DNA of 64,000 nucleotides from Clarkia xantiana subsp. parviflora (Eukaryota > Streptophyta > Magnoliopsida > Myrtales > Onagraceae), in contig JAPTYO010000002.1 in assembly GCA_036873135.1 (NCBI GenBank), positions 22,160,452-22,224,451 on the forward strand, given 5' to 3'. The notes beneath the pieces were generated by a model. The model was not told the origin of the DNA and did no database searches. It saw nothing but the letters and a program-made list of their open reading frames with translations. This document shows positions 13,640-25,660 of the stretch, one piece after another. The position numbers and the translations under genes are program-made. Within the stretch, counting starts at the first letter, position 1. Every line of letters starts with the position of its first letter.

Positions 13640-15742
13640 ATTAACAAAGAACCAAATAAGGAACTGAATTAAGCCACTCCCCCTGGCTCAGAAATTTATT
13701 TATCATCGCCATTAATCAACTCATCACCAATGCCTAAGAATATGTTCATCATTCTTAATTTACCAACCAAATACCTGTGATGTTTAGCAGGAAGACCTTA
13801 GTAAATATATCTGCCACCTGCTCCTCAATTTTAATATGTGCAGTGTGTATAACACCATTCAAATTTTTTTTGTCTAACAAAATGACAATCAATCTCAGTG
13901 TGTTTCGTCCTCTCATGAAATATAGGGTTTAGTGTTATCTGAAAAGCAGACTTATTATCACAATATAACACATTAGGACGTTTTTGCAAAAAACCAAGTT
14001 CAACCAACAAACCGTGCAACCAAACAACTTCAGAAATAACATGACCAATACCATGATACCCTCTTCCGCAGAGGATTTTGAAACTGTATCATTTTTCTTT
14101 ACTTTCCAGGAAATGAGAGATTCACTCAATTTCACACAATAACCAGTTAAAGACCTTAGAGTTTCAACAGAGTTGCCCAAATTTGAATCACAATGCACAA
14201 TCAATTCAGAACTACTAAAAGATGAAAGTAAAACTCATTTACCAGGCTCACCTTTAACATACCTTACCACACGAAGTGCAACCTCAAAGTGAGACTACTT
14301 TGAAGCCTTCAAGTATTGACTCAAGCTTTCCATAGCAAAACTTATGTCAGACATTGTAATGGTTAAGTAAAACAGTTTGTCAATGAGTCTTCTATAAGAG
14401 GTTATATCAGTCAGAAGCTCATCCTGATTTTGATTCACAAAATGATTATAATATGAGCTTGTAAGTTTGAAATTAAATTCCACAGGGGACACAACTGTCT
14501 TACCACCAGCTAATCCAACCTCTGAAATTAATTCCAGAGCATACATTCTCTTACAATGACAACGTCTTTCTCTGACTTCGTAATCTCAATTCCAAGGAAA
14601 TATTGCAATTTCCCATTTTAAAACTAGTTTGCAAAACCTGCTTAAGTTGATTAATCAACCTATTACTTTTCCTATAATCAAGAGATCATCAATATAAACA
14701 AGCAATAAAACTCAATCAGAACCTTCATATTTGGTGAACAATGAATAATCATACATTGACTGACTATAACCATATTGAATAAGAGAATCCGTCATTTTTT
14801 GTTCCGCCGTTTAGAGGCCTACTTTAACCCATACAAGGATTTACGTTATCTACAAACTAAACCATCCCCCTTTATATTACTAAATCCTTGAGGTGTAGTC
14901 GTATAGACTTCCTCATATAAATCACCTTGCAAAAAAAACGTTGAAAACATATATTTGATACAGAGGTCATTTATAAATGGCAAGGGCTAAAACAGTTCTA
15001 ACAGTGTTCATCTTAACAACTGGTGAAAAAGTTTCAAAATAGTCAATTCCATGTTTTTGTTTATACCCCTTAGCAACAAGCCTAGCTTTATAACGTTCAA
15101 GAGTACCATCAACATGATATTTCAATTTGTAAACCCACTTACACTCTATTGCCTTCTTACCCGGTGGCAAAGGCACTAGTTCCCAAGTGTCATTTGCTTC
15201 CAAAGCAGAGACTTCCTCTTACATAGATGTGATCCAACCTTTATTTGCTAGAGCCTCCTGAAAACAACTGGGTTACACAAACTTAGAATTTTTTGATAGA
15301 TAACAACAATAAGTATAAGATATGTTATCATAACCCACATAATGATATAGAGGATGAGCAGTGGAACCAGTATTGACAATGTAATCTCCAGTTGTCATCC
15401 AAATAGGAGGCTTTGTTTCACGAGTAGATTTTCTAATCAATGAGGCACCAGTAGTGTTAGTAGAGATACTATCATCATCTGCTTAGGGCAAATCAGCATC
15501 AGCAGTTCTATTTGCATCATATTCATCTATTTTATCACTTGGATCATCCAACTCAGGGTCCAACTCAATCTCAGGTGATTAATCATAAGATTGATCACCT
15601 TCATCGATATCATCTAATGCAAACTCAATCTTACAAAAAAAAATTAAAAAAATCAGTGGATCAGATTTACTACCAGAAAAATGAAAAATATCCTCAAAAA
15701 AATTGACATCCCTACTAACAAAATAATTCTTTGAATCCAAAT
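13640..15742 (-). pseudogene. copia reverse transcriptase and RNase H, broken
   Basis: The frame at 14967-15203 has the start of the copia RT domain ([21 protein letters not shown], then VAKGYKQ and FSPVVK). The next piece, at 14295-14546, has the late RT region with YRRLIDKLFYLT and DISFA. RNase H remnants are at 13831-14204, with SLTGYC, SWKVKK, SKSSAE and the HTEIDCHFVR block. Frameshifts and stops separate them, and the catalytic YVDD box is not in an open frame. The piece at 15660-15742 encodes the DSKNYFVSRDVNFFED segment that follows integrase. Confidence 0.9.
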
Positions 15743-16542
15743 TGTTTCGACCAAGTTAACGCGGGCTGTCCGCTGAGTAACTTGTCGATGTCTTCGGGTT
15801 GGGTGCGAGCTTGTCTGGGCCAAGTCCGTCTCCTAGGGTCGTGCACGGGCCTTTGCCTTCGAAATCGCGCTAAGTCCTTCGGGCTCTCTTGCTTACTGTC
15901 CGCACCTGCAAGAGGAGCATTACTGAGCAACCCCCGTGGAGAGGGGGGGGGGGGTGCTTGGTGAGCTCACTCCGACGATCAACATTAGACAGTTCTAGAG
16001 AGAGAAAGTTTAGAGAGAGGTTAGAGCTTTTCCTAATTCTCACCCAAAGTGACTTGAAAATGTTTACCCCCAAGGTGGCTATTTATAGGCAACCTTGGAC
16101 CGTAAACCGGTTTTGACCCGGTTCAATGTGGAAATGTGAACCGGGATGCAGGGGAGAGCTTTGAGAAGAGGACTCTGACGCGCGTCTCAGGCGGCTGTCA
16201 CGAGCGGGACGCGCGCGCCTTTGAAACATAGGTCTCGGACACATAGGAGTTAGTTAGAAATCGGGTCTCCTATACATTCGAGACAAAATGGGGGGTGTGC
16301 GCGACACCCCCGGGGTGCTGAGTTTACCCGGAAATTCCGGGTAAGCTAGGCTTACCCGGAATTTTCCGGGTAAGCTAGGCTTATCCGGAATTTTCCGGGT
16401 AAGCCCCCGGGGGTGCCGGGCAAGTTCGCGACTTGCCCGGTTTCCCCCGGTTAGCTCGAAATTGGGTTTCGTAGTGGGTCTTACGTGCGTGTATGAGGTC
16501 CGAATAATTAAAACAGAGCCCGAATCATGCGTATATCCATCA
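15743..16542 (-). repeat. left (3') LTR of the nested element, 800 bp
   Basis: This LTR differs from the right LTR by about five substitutions across the roughly 740 shared bases. It is longer because it holds about two extra copies of a palindromic unit, acccggaattttccgggtaagctaggctt, around 16325-16400. It carries a 12-base G-run near 15943. Confidence 0.9.
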
Positions 16543-17752
16543 CTTGCCCCCGAGTTAAATAATGGCTTGACCTTTATTTAACTCTATTTTAAGATAGGGT
16601 GTACACGTGATTCGGGTCGTCTGCTCACCTTGGGTCTTGACTTACCAAGGGTGGATACGCGCGGCTCAGACGAGCTCCTTGCCTTAGTGTTTTGAGATGG
16701 TCATGCTTGATAACTGCGCAAAGGGTTAGTAGCACAACGGACTACGAGTAATATGATAAATGTGACTTTGGAAGAAGTAAGGCGTGAGCGCACATGAAAT
16801 TTTCCGGGTTTGTAAGATGATCAAATAAATATGGAACGTTCATGCCACGACTAATTGTACCAAAATGATAATAAATCATGAAAGTTTTGATAAAACGTTT
16901 TTCATGCAACATGATGGTTTTCGGGAGCCCGTCGTTCGAGACGGCCGTCTTGACGGCGAGACGACGGTTTTAGTAAATGAAATAATGTCGGGTTTGGAAA
17001 ATCACATGTGATGGACTTAAGCAATAATTCTCATGAATATGTGCAATCATGGTTTATGATGTTAACATGAATGTGAGACATGATATAAATGATGTGAGCA
17101 CATAATCAATAATTGAATCATGAAAATAATCATGTCATAATAAAAAACATGAATCATGCATTTTGAGATGACATAGTGCGCGCTAGATTATGTGCGCATA
17201 GCATGTAGTCATGATTGCTAAAAATGAGTCTAGAAAATAGTAAGTGTTGTAATAAGAAGATAACAACGTACTGTCATGCAATTGATCATGCAATGACGGA
17301 AATATAAATCATAGCATGAATAAATGATATGACGACAATTAACTCATGTACGTGTAATATGTAAATCATGGATGTGTGCAATGCATGACGATGACGTGTG
17401 TATGACGTATGTGTAAAGGATGCATAGTCATGTACTAAAAGACTTAGAAAAAATAGAGACATGTAAAGGGTTACCCACACACTTATGAGGGAGCGTGTAT
17501 CACGGACGCGCGGGTCCTAAGCTTGCGAGGTGTGATGCATCCGCCGCATCGTTGACGAACAGAGTATGTTCGCAACGTATATGTCGAGAGACGAGGCCCT
17601 TGTTGATATAGTATTGCCCCCGGAGTAGAGGTGCTTGTAGTGACGTGATAGCGCTAGCCTAATGACTCGTTACCATGGTTGTCGTTATTTGATCTTTGTC
17701 GACTGCCGTTGATTGCCGTCATAGGAAAATACTTAGAAAGTATTTCTTGATG

Positions 17753-18004
17753 GTCGACACTTTGTCATATGTCGACTGCTGCCCTAGTGGAACACTTAGA
17801 AAACATCCTTTGATAGTCGACACCTCGTCATAAGTCGACTGCTGACATGGTGGAACACTTAGAAATATTCATTGATAGTCGACACCTCGTCATATGTCGA
17901 CTGCTGACATGGTGGAATACTTAGAAAATGTTCCTTGATAGTCGACACCTCGTCACATGTCGACTGCTGACATGGTGGAACACTTTAGAAAATATTCCTT
18001 GATT
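17753..18004. repeat. 62/63-bp tandem array, four copies
   Basis: Units begin gtcgacacctcgtcat and end near acttagaaaatattccttgata, with starts at 17753, 17816, 17878 and 17941. A diverged partial copy precedes it from about 17697. Each unit contains two gtcgac palindromes. It lies in the non-coding interior of the nested LTR element. Confidence 0.85.
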
Positions 18005-18053
18005 GGCTCTTTCTTTCATGACCATACTACCATCCATATGCGTGCTAGCTGAG

Positions 18054-18123
18054 TATGCGTGCGCTTGTATGTGCGCGCTTGTATGTGTGCGCTTGTATGT
18101 GTGCGCTTGTATGTGCGCGCTTG
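18054..18123. repeat. 14-bp tandem array (gcgcttgtatgtgt)
   Basis: About five copies of a 14-base unit with one variable base (t or c at the last position). It sits between two longer arrays inside the nested LTR element. Confidence 0.85.
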
Positions 18124-18314
18124 TTCCAACACTTAGAATTTTTTCCTTGTCTGTTGCCATGCATGTTGTCACTATAGGCTTGATGTCGACGTAGGGTAGG
18201 TGTCGTCATAGTGGTTGATATGTACAGGGGGTTGCCCCCCTCGTGGGGTGTTCGCTATGTGATAAGTAGAGACTAACGAGTCTCGTAGATATGTAGTTGT
18301 CTCCCATGTCGATG

Positions 18315-18815
18315 GTTACTGGGATCTTCCGAAGTAGGGTGTGTTCCATGACTGCTACTTGGTTTTTCCAAAGTTGGGTGCATTCCACGACTGCTACTTG
18401 GTTGTTCCAAAGTTGGGTGCATTCCACGACTGCTACTTGGTTGTTCCAAAGTTGGGTGCATTCCACGACTGCTACTTGGTTGTTCCTAAGTTGGGTGCAT
18501 TCAGCGACAACTACTTGATGTTTCCGAGGTAGGGAGAAGGCCAGAGGTCGGCGAGGCGACGTGTCCTTCCATGGCGTCGGTCAAAGGTCGGCGAGGCGAC
18601 TGCCTATCCATGTTGCTGCCGCTACCTGGCGTTTTCAAGGTAGAGTGCATTCTGCGACCGCTACTCGGCTTTCCCCAAAGTAGAGTGTGTCTAGCGACCG
18701 CTACTTGGTTTTCCCCAAGGTAGAGTGTGTCTAGCGACCGCTACTTTATTTTCCCCAAGGTAGAGTGTGTCTAGCGACCGCTACTTTATTTTCCCCAAGG
18801 TAGAGTGTGTCTTGG
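18315..18815. repeat. two related 39/40-bp minisatellites
   Basis: At 18335-18535 the unit is about 39 bases, with the core gggtgcattccacgactgctacttggttgttcc, repeated five times. At 18640-18815 a relative with tagagtgtgtctagcgaccgctactt repeats about five times. The shared gcgac-gctactt part shows that both grew from one ancestor. A 39-base period keeps a frame open by chance, which produces repetitive reading frames on both strands; I do not call them proteins. Confidence 0.8.
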
Positions 18816-19174
18816 TCACGACTGCTGCTTCGAGATGCGTTGACATGATGGCCGCTCCGAGATACGCGGACATGATAGCCACTTAGTGTATATGTTAGGT
18901 TCTTCGTATGTGAGGTGGTAGATCTCACATTGCCATGTCGACGTGTACGCGCGTGCGATGCTGTGCGCGCAGTGCTGCACCTAGTGTCCGCTGCTACTAT
19001 ACTTAGTTTCTGAGCGAGAGGTGTTACTCCTCCTCTTAGAGCGTCGATGCACGCGCGTTTGGTAGGAGGTGTACGCGCTTCACACGGCTCTCCCAAATCT
19101 TGTAAACTGATGATCTTAGAATAACAGTGGTACGCCATGACTTGTCGTTGCGTTTTCCCACAGACGGCGCCAAG

Positions 19175-19915
19175 TGTTTCGACCAAGTTAACACGGGCTG
19201 TCCGCTGAGTAACTTGTCGATGTCTTCGGGTTGGGTGCGAGCTTGTCTGGGCCAAGTCCGTCTCCTAGGGTCGTGCACGAGCCTTTGCCTTCGAAATCGC
19301 GCTAAGTCCTTCGGGCTCTCTTGCTGACTGTCCGCACCTGCAAGAGGAGCATTACCGAGCAACCCCCGTGGAGAGGGGGGGGGGGGTGCTTGGTGAGCTC
19401 ACTCCGACGATCAACATTAGACAGTTCTAGAGAGAGAAAGTTTAGAGAGAGGTTAGAGCTTTTCCTAATTCTCACCCAAAGTGACTTGAAAATGTTTACC
19501 CCCAAGGTGGCTATTTATAGGCAACCTTGGACCGTAAACCGGTTTTGACCCGGTTCAATGTGGAAATGTGAACCGGGATGCAGGGGAGAGCTTTGAGAAG
19601 AGGACTCTGACGCGCGTCTCAGGCGGCTGTCACGAGCGGGACGCGCGCGCCTTTGAAACATAGGTCTCGGACACATAGGAGTTAGTTAGAAATCGGGTCT
19701 CCTATACATTCGAGACAAAATGGGGGGTGTGCGCGACACCCCCGGGGTGCTGAGTTTACCCGGAATTCCGGGTAAGCCCCCGGGGGTGCCGGGCAAGTTC
19801 GCGACTTGCCCGGTTTCCCCCGGTTAGCTCGAAATTGGGTTTCGTAGTGGGTCTTACGTGCGTGTATGAGGTCCGAATAATTAAAACCGAGCCCGAATCA
19901 TGCGTATATCCATCA
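19175..19915 (-). repeat. right (5') LTR of the nested element, 741 bp
   Basis: Nearly identical to 15743-16542 but with a single acccggaattccgggt palindrome near 19757. The minus-strand primer-binding-like site lies at about 19157-19174. Confidence 0.9.
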
Positions 19916-19920
19916 CAAAT

Positions 19921-20830
19921 CATAGAGTTTGTACCCTTTTTGGGTCTCAGAATAACCAAGAAAAACAGAGGGAATCCCCCTGGCAGCCAATTTGTCCACT
20001 ACCACAACCTTCTTTGCAAGGCAATAACAACCAAACACTCTAAGATGCTCAATATTAGGTTTTCTGTTTACAAAAACTTCCAAAGGGGACTTTCCATCAA
20101 GAACAACTCTAGGCAGCAAATTAATCAAATAACATGCAGTTAAAACACAATCCCCCAAAACTTGTTAGGAATAGAAGCTTGCAATTTCAGTGCCCTAGCC
20201 ATTTCAAGTAGATATCTGTCTTTTCTTTCAACCCTACCATTTTGTTGTGAGGGGTAAGAATAGCTTGTCTAATATACTATACCCTCCTGTTTAAAATAAT
20301 ATTGTAAATTGTCACTAAAAAAATTCACCACCATTGTCACTACGAAAAACTTTGACCATTTTTGCAAATCTAGTATGTACCATCAAGACAAAGTATTTTA
20401 GAAGAACTGCTAGTTCACTTTTGAAATGCATAAGAAACACCCAAGTTATTTGAGAATGATCATCTACAAGGGTTAGAAAATATTTCTTTTTATCATAAGT
20501 AGCAGTGTGATATGGACCCCAAAAATCACCGTGAATCAAATCAAAGTTTGCATCTGCTCTTTTATTTGAATCATGAAAACTATTTGTTGCAATTTTGGTT
20601 AAGGGATAACAACACAATCACTAATCACAAGACCTTTATTTCTAACCTTACTAAGGGGATCGATATGCTGCAATGCTTTAACAGAAGCATTTTTTTTTGG
20701 CCAGCAGTGCAGTGAGCCTTTATTTGCATTATTCAAAGCTAAAGGTAAATCTGTTTTGCTATTGGGATGAGAAAAGTACAGACCAGATTGTTGATCACCA
20801 CTGCCCAAGGTCTTGTAAGATAACAATATT
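19921..20830 (-). pseudogene. copia integrase with GAG-pre-integrase, broken
   Basis: The 20599-20826 frame resembles the GAG-pre-integrase zinc region (LHCWP, then IDPLSK). At 20315-20617 the integrase core shows HGDFWGPY, LVDDHSQITWVF and VFRSDNGGEFF, which supply two acidic catalytic residues. The C-terminal part at 19921-20158 shows TACYLINLLPR, LRVFGC and FLGYSETQKGYKLYDL. Translation of this last piece stops at the nested insertion and resumes in phase at 15742 and below. Frameshifts between pieces make it inactive. Confidence 0.9.
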
Positions 20831-21379
20831 GGGATAAAAATTGGCAGTGCAATTCAAGTCCCTAGTCAACTGAGAAACTGATATAGGGTTGAATTTAAAC
20901 TCGGGTAAGTATAAAATGTTTCTCAGCAATTTCCCATTAGAAATTTTGAAGTCTCATACCCCAATAACATGTGAAGTAAAACCATTTGGTAATTGAACTT
21001 TGGTGCCAGATACTGGTCTAAAATTGATTAACCAACTTAAATGGTTGGTCATATAATTGCTTGCACCAATATCCAATGTTTTTCTTTATAATAGTGTGAG
21101 CTAAGGAAAGTTATACATGCTGCAGTGTGATTGCAGTGGCAACAGAGGCTCCACCACCTCCATACCTCTTCATTAGCATGTCAAATTGCTCAGTTGTCAG
21201 GGTGATGGCTCCTTGAGAGCTCATTCCAGATGACTCATTCGAAGCCCTTATATCTCCTCCATCCTTAATAGCAACAGAGTTGGCTTTAGAAATGGCAATC
21301 TTCCCCTTCATTGAGTCTCTATACACTTTAAAAAATTGTCTTTGCAATGCTCATTCCTTTTACAAAAAATCACAGCCTT

Positions 21380-23060
21380 TCAAATAACATATGTTTGATG
21401 TATGTCCCTTTTTCTTGCATAGTCACACTCTAGATTAAGATTGTTCAATATCTTTTGCTTCTCATCATTGTTAACAGAAGAGACATTCAAACCAATGTTG
21501 GTAACATCAGCAGATATTGAAGCACTAACATCTCTTTGGCTTTCTTCTTGAATAAAGATTCCATAAGCCTGATTAAGGGATGACAATGGTGTCCACAGAA
21601 GCAAATTACTTCTGATGTTAAAGTAATTCTCATTGAGCCCCATAAGAAACTGGAACAATCGTTGATTATCTCTATGCTCAATATGTTTCTTGAAAGAATG
21701 ATCATCAATTTGAGGGAGAGCACAAACAGTGTCATACTCAATCCAAAGGCTCTTACGCTTTGTGAAAAACAGAGAGTTAGTATCAGTTGTCTGACGACAT
21801 ATAGTGGTCTCTCTATGCAATTGGTATATTCTCAAGCCATTTACTTTGTCAAAACGCTCACGTAAATCTTTCCGGGCAAGTATGGTGCTTTCAGAATACG
21901 TGATACCATCAGAAATTTCATAAGCAACAGAGTTGATAATCCAACAAAAAATAACTGCATTACACCTATCCCACAGATCACGTAACTTTTCCTCATATGA
22001 ATCACTCTTACAAGAGCCATTAATAAAGCATAATTTGTTCTTGCCTTGCAAGATAATCTGCATACCACGACTTCATTTCCTATAATTAGGGGTGGCAACT
22101 GCTGACACGACACGACGACACGATCTGACACGGACCTGCTTTTTTTCGTGTCCTGATCTACACGAAAATCTGACCGTGTCTGATAGATCTGTGACACGTC
22201 TAGACACGTTTTTAGGCAAGTCCGTGTAGATCTGATCTGTAGGTCCAACGATAGACACGCATCGACACGACTTATTTGAAACTTAATATTTATATAAAGA
22301 CCAATAATTTTGCCAAAAAATAAATATAATTATCAATAATAATTTTAAAAATATTGCAACTATTCAATACATTAAAATATTTTAAAAAAACTTATAATAT
22401 AATTGTTTGTAATAATAAAAACTTGTATAGACAAATAAAAAAACTTATAATAAGATTTCATGTGCTAGTTTCAAGATAACTTGAAATTTAGATATCTGCT
22501 TATTTTGTTTGTAATGTTCGATTTTTTAAATTTAAGTAATTTTTCTTTATGAACTTATTATTTGTATAATGAGAAGATCCAATTATTTGTCAAAATATGA
22601 TGGTGCTTGATTTAGGATGATTTTGTAACATTTGTAAAAATTTTGGGCTAAAAAGTGTAATATTTTTTTGGTGTAAAAACAAAATTCCGTGTCTCGTGTC
22701 TGTGTTCCGTGTGACACGATATCTGCCAACTCCCGTGTGTCACGAGATCTGCCTGTGTCATATTTAAAGTGATCTGTTTAGACACGAGAGATCTGTTGAC
22801 ACGTATGTCACTAGCGACACAACACGAATCGACACGACACGACCTGTTTGCCACCCCTACCTATAGTTCTCTTGGCCGGACAATTTAAAAGAAAGTAAAC
22901 TCTGACCAGGATTATCGCTAGGATGCAGAAACAAAGAGTGGTACGAGTTAACTTCAGAGGTGAGATCAAGATTGTTGTTATCAGTGTTGCTGTAAGTTGA
23001 TCATATGATTCCGAATTCTTCTGATCCAATCATTTACCGCCATCCGACATGGCTTAACAC
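21380..23060 (-). pseudogene. copia gag, interrupted by a hAT element
   Basis: The N-terminal gag part (about 23060-22868) encodes a SFxLHPSDNPGQSL-type segment usual at the start of copia gag, with a stop shortly after the first ATG. After the hAT insertion (22087-22859) the frame at 21380-22063 continues with ILQGKNKLCFINGSC, LWDRCNAVIFCWI, LHRETTICRQ and FQFLMGLNENYFNIRSNLL, typical of the gag capsid. A damaged zinc knuckle (CKRNEHCKDN) follows near 21330-21370. Confidence 0.85.
22087..22859. mobile_element. 773-bp non-autonomous hAT in copia gag
   Basis: Both ends carry TAGGGGTGGCAA. The 8-bp flanks cctataat (22079-22086) and cctatagt (22860-22867) differ at one base. Both subterminal zones are crowded with cgacacg repeats in opposite orientation, a usual hAT transposase-binding arrangement. 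The middle is AT-rich without a gene. Confidence 0.88.
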
Positions 23061-24119
23061 TCTGGAAGAGGACGTCTTCGAAGAAGACGAATAAACATCA
23101 CTGAGCGAAGAAGATGAAACGTCACCGAGAGATTTGTTTGTCGCGAATCAATCAAGATTCGCAAAGAGAGAAGAGAGGCGAGAGATCAATCCATCCGTCA
23201 GAGAGAATAAGACGAATTGAAAAACCTTTCACCCAACGAATCGCGAACCGAAGAAAACAAAAAAATGATGCACAGAGGATCCACAGACAAGGCATTCATT
23301 GCATGCAGTAATCTAAAACACTAGATAGCAGCGGAGCATCCTCTGGATCGAAGAACAGAGGCCAGATCGCCCCGTTTAGGGATGGCAACGGGGCGGGTCG
23401 AGGCGGGTTTTCGCAGCCCCGGACTCAGACAGGTGTACCTCCCGGGGCGGGTCAGCTGGGAAAAAAAATCCCGCGAGTCGACCCGCCCCGCCCCGACCCG
23501 CCGCATGAACAAATTTTTTTTTTCACTTCTCAATATTACATATAAATTTTTTTTGCCAAAATATTACACAAATCTAACACCAAATCTAAACACCAATCAA
23601 ATACAAACAACAAACACATCAAATTCATCACAACATACAAATCAAAATCCAACTCGGAAGTTCACTTTCTTCTGCTTCTGACTATCCACGTAGAAGGCAT
23701 GTAGAAGGATAAAATTCCGCGAGGGAAGGGGAAAGAAGCAGTCTACTATTCTATCCCAGCCAGTAGCCCGAGGCTGGTTGCGCAAGAGCCCGTAAGGAGT
23801 ATGACTAGGCTCGCTGGAACTGAGCTAGTTATTTAAAACTTCAGAGCCTTCCGCCCCTTTTTTGCTTGAGTGCGAGTAGTACACTGAATGGACTACTCAC
23901 TAGTGAACTCGGGAAGAGGGCTATGGAACTACTGTACCGTACTCTTTTTGAAAGACCTATCACTTTATTCCTTCAGCTTTCTTAGTAGGATGGTTGATCA
24001 ATTGCTTATTCGCTTCTTTCTGTAAATGGAATCTCAGGTTAATCCTTCTTTTTCAATCTATTTGTTGTAGCGGATTCAACTACTAGAACACGGAAGCAGC
24101 GGGCTCAAACCAGCGACGG

Positions 24120-24500
24120 CTCGGCTCAAAAGAAAACCATAAACCCAAGTCGTAACAACCCTTCATTGCTCAATGGAAGAATCTCAAGTAAAGGCTCGTT
24201 GCTCCGCTCCTTCGACTAATTGTTCACATCGGATCTCAGGTTCTCTATTGCACTCCCTAAATAGGGTTCTTTTCACATTTCCCTCACGGTACTTGTACGC
24301 TATCGGTCATTGAGGAATACTTAGGCTTAGAGGGTGGTCCCCCTTTCTCGCGTAAACGCGATCAGAATTCGAACACGCCGCGTTTTACTGGGAAGGATCG
24401 AACCATGGGAACGAATCTACAGGGCTATCACCTTCTTTGGCCAGATCTTCCAACCTTTTCACAATTACAGTTCACTGCTTTCGCTCCTCTCCCTCAGGTC
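24120..24500 (-). pseudogene. rrn26: mitochondrial 26S rRNA fragment (rrn26, domain I)
   Basis: Read on the minus strand, the sequence has the 23S-type signatures ggggaccaccctctaag, ctcaatgaccgatagcg and gtaccgtgagggaaa, and upstream aggtgatagccctgtaga. The spacing and the gaacctgagatccgatg stretch fit plant mitochondrial 26S rRNA rather than the plastid 23S. It covers only part of domain I, so it is a non-functional copy in the nucleus. Flanking bases from about 23690 to 24900 also look like mitochondrial intergenic DNA. Confidence 0.8.
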
Positions 24501-24929
24501 GAGTGGCATGTTGCTCCTTTACCTTTAGGAAAGAGCGGCGGCTTGCTGGTTTATCCATCATCCAATCCACAACAAATCGAATGAAACCTGACGAAAAAGA
24601 AGTGAACACGAAGCTGAGGAACGAAGTAACTCGACTCAACAGGAGAGGCTTTAAACGGCGTGTTTGTTTTTCTTCAAAGCCCCAATCCTCTCTCGCTCGC
24701 CGCTAGCTGGCTACATGGTAGATGGGCCCCGTGTCACCACCCAGAGTGATACCACCCTAGATAGCAACACGAATTCTACAAATGGTAATGAGAAAGATTA
24801 TCACCTTCCTACATTACCATCTATAGCCTACCATGGCTTGACGTACTGAGACGCCATTAGTCTTATGTCGGACAGATCATGGAAGAGTTACTCCCACTGT
24901 AGAAGGACTTAGCGCCGTGGCAAGTGGTA

Positions 24930-25165
24930 TCAGAGCCAAAGGCTAGGCCAAGCCATGGCTAGTGGGAAGAACCCGTAGTCTCGTGCCGTCGAAGAGGCTC
25001 GACGGGAGCGGACTCGTAATCGTGCGGATCGCCTTGTTACACAAATGACGGGACAGACTTTGAGCGAGCGGTTGCTTCTCTGGAGGAATAAGAAAGCCTA
25101 AAGACTCGATAGTTAGCTCTCGGTCTTCCGGTTGAAAAACAACGTCGATGAAGATGCACCGCAAG
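24930..25165 (+). pseudogene. gag-start fragment after a tRNA-Met primer-site motif
   Basis: At 24929 the bases tggtatcagagcc match the common initiator-Met tRNA primer-binding site. Twenty-odd bases later an ATG opens a frame with SRAVEEARRERTRNRADRL and [11 protein letters not shown], which is gag-like but has an early stop. It ends near 25100. It could be a retroelement piece already resident in the mitochondrial genome or a separate nuclear insertion. Confidence 0.4.
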
Positions 25166-25344
25166 TAGCAACAGACTGATCTAGGGAAGGCCGAGTCAAC
25201 GTATGGACTAGAAGCGGCTACTGAAAATTAGGAATTCCTAATTTGATCACATGGAGGGTGTCGAAGGAAGAGGCGCATTTTGAGCTGTGGGACTTGAAAG
25301 AAGCTTTCCTTTTCAGGGTCCAACGGAAGGCCCCTACCAAGCCA

Positions 25345-25660
25345 CAAGGCACAAGGTCAGCCTATTAGTAGCTTCATTTGGGGCATAAACAAAGGTAACA
25401 AAGAAACCACCATCGGAACACGTTAAAGAGCAGTGGATAATGTGAGCACCCATCTTAATAACATTAACAGTAATATGAGACTTCCAAAAGAGCCATAACC
25501 TTCAATATGAAGAATACCCTGAATTATTAAGATAACTCCACTGCTTCCAGGAGCCAGAAATGAAAGAAATTGCAGCAGAATTACTAGGCCTGACACGGGT
25601 TTCTAAAAGACAAACCATATCAGCATTATTCTTACGAGCAAAAATTAATAAATCTTAATA
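25345..25660 (-). pseudogene. LINE endonuclease fragment
   Basis: Minus-strand translation gives ARKNNADMVCLLETRV, a SWKQWSY stretch and GGFFVTFVYAPNEA, which match the AP-endonuclease domain (exo/endo/phosphatase fold) of plant L1 elements, including the catalytic Glu of LLET. One stop interrupts it. No other LINE parts are attached. It is a captured or truncated fragment. Confidence 0.7.

Larger units (their letters stand above)
15743..19915 (-). mobile_element. young non-autonomous LTR element (LARD-like) nested in the copia
   Basis: The LTRs at 15743-16542 and 19175-19915 both start TGTTTCGACC and end ATCCATCA on the plus strand. A 5-bp duplication, caaat, flanks the element (15738-15742 and 19916-19920), placed exactly between two codons of the host integrase. 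On the minus strand a tRNA-primer-like cttggcgccgtctgtggg follows the right LTR, and a purine tract (ctcgggggcaag) precedes the left LTR, so the element reads leftward. The 2.6-kb interior has no gag or pol. The PBS suggests Ty3/gypsy machinery mobilised it in trans. Confidence 0.9.

Noticed and set aside
15731..16116. Paired frames in the nested LTR (and again at 19127-19548)
   Set aside because: The same frames appear in both LTRs and on both strands. They are GC-rich LTR sequence, not genes.
18206..18532. Repetitive frames on both strands in the 39-bp minisatellite
   Set aside because: A 39-base period keeps any open frame open. Frames occur on both strands, which argues against a protein.
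18315..18535. Regularly spaced direct repeats reminiscent of a CRISPR array
   Set aside because: The units are adjacent with no unique spacers, and this is a plant nuclear genome. It is a minisatellite.
18746..19255. A 169-codon minus-strand frame across the LTR junction of the nested element
   Set aside because: It runs through minisatellite and LTR sequence, has no recognisable domain, and its composition reflects the repeats. It is most likely an accidental open frame.
24334..24849. Several plus-strand frames of 60-90 codons
   Set aside because: They run antisense through the mitochondrial rRNA fragment and its flank. Structural RNA sequence explains the lack of stops.
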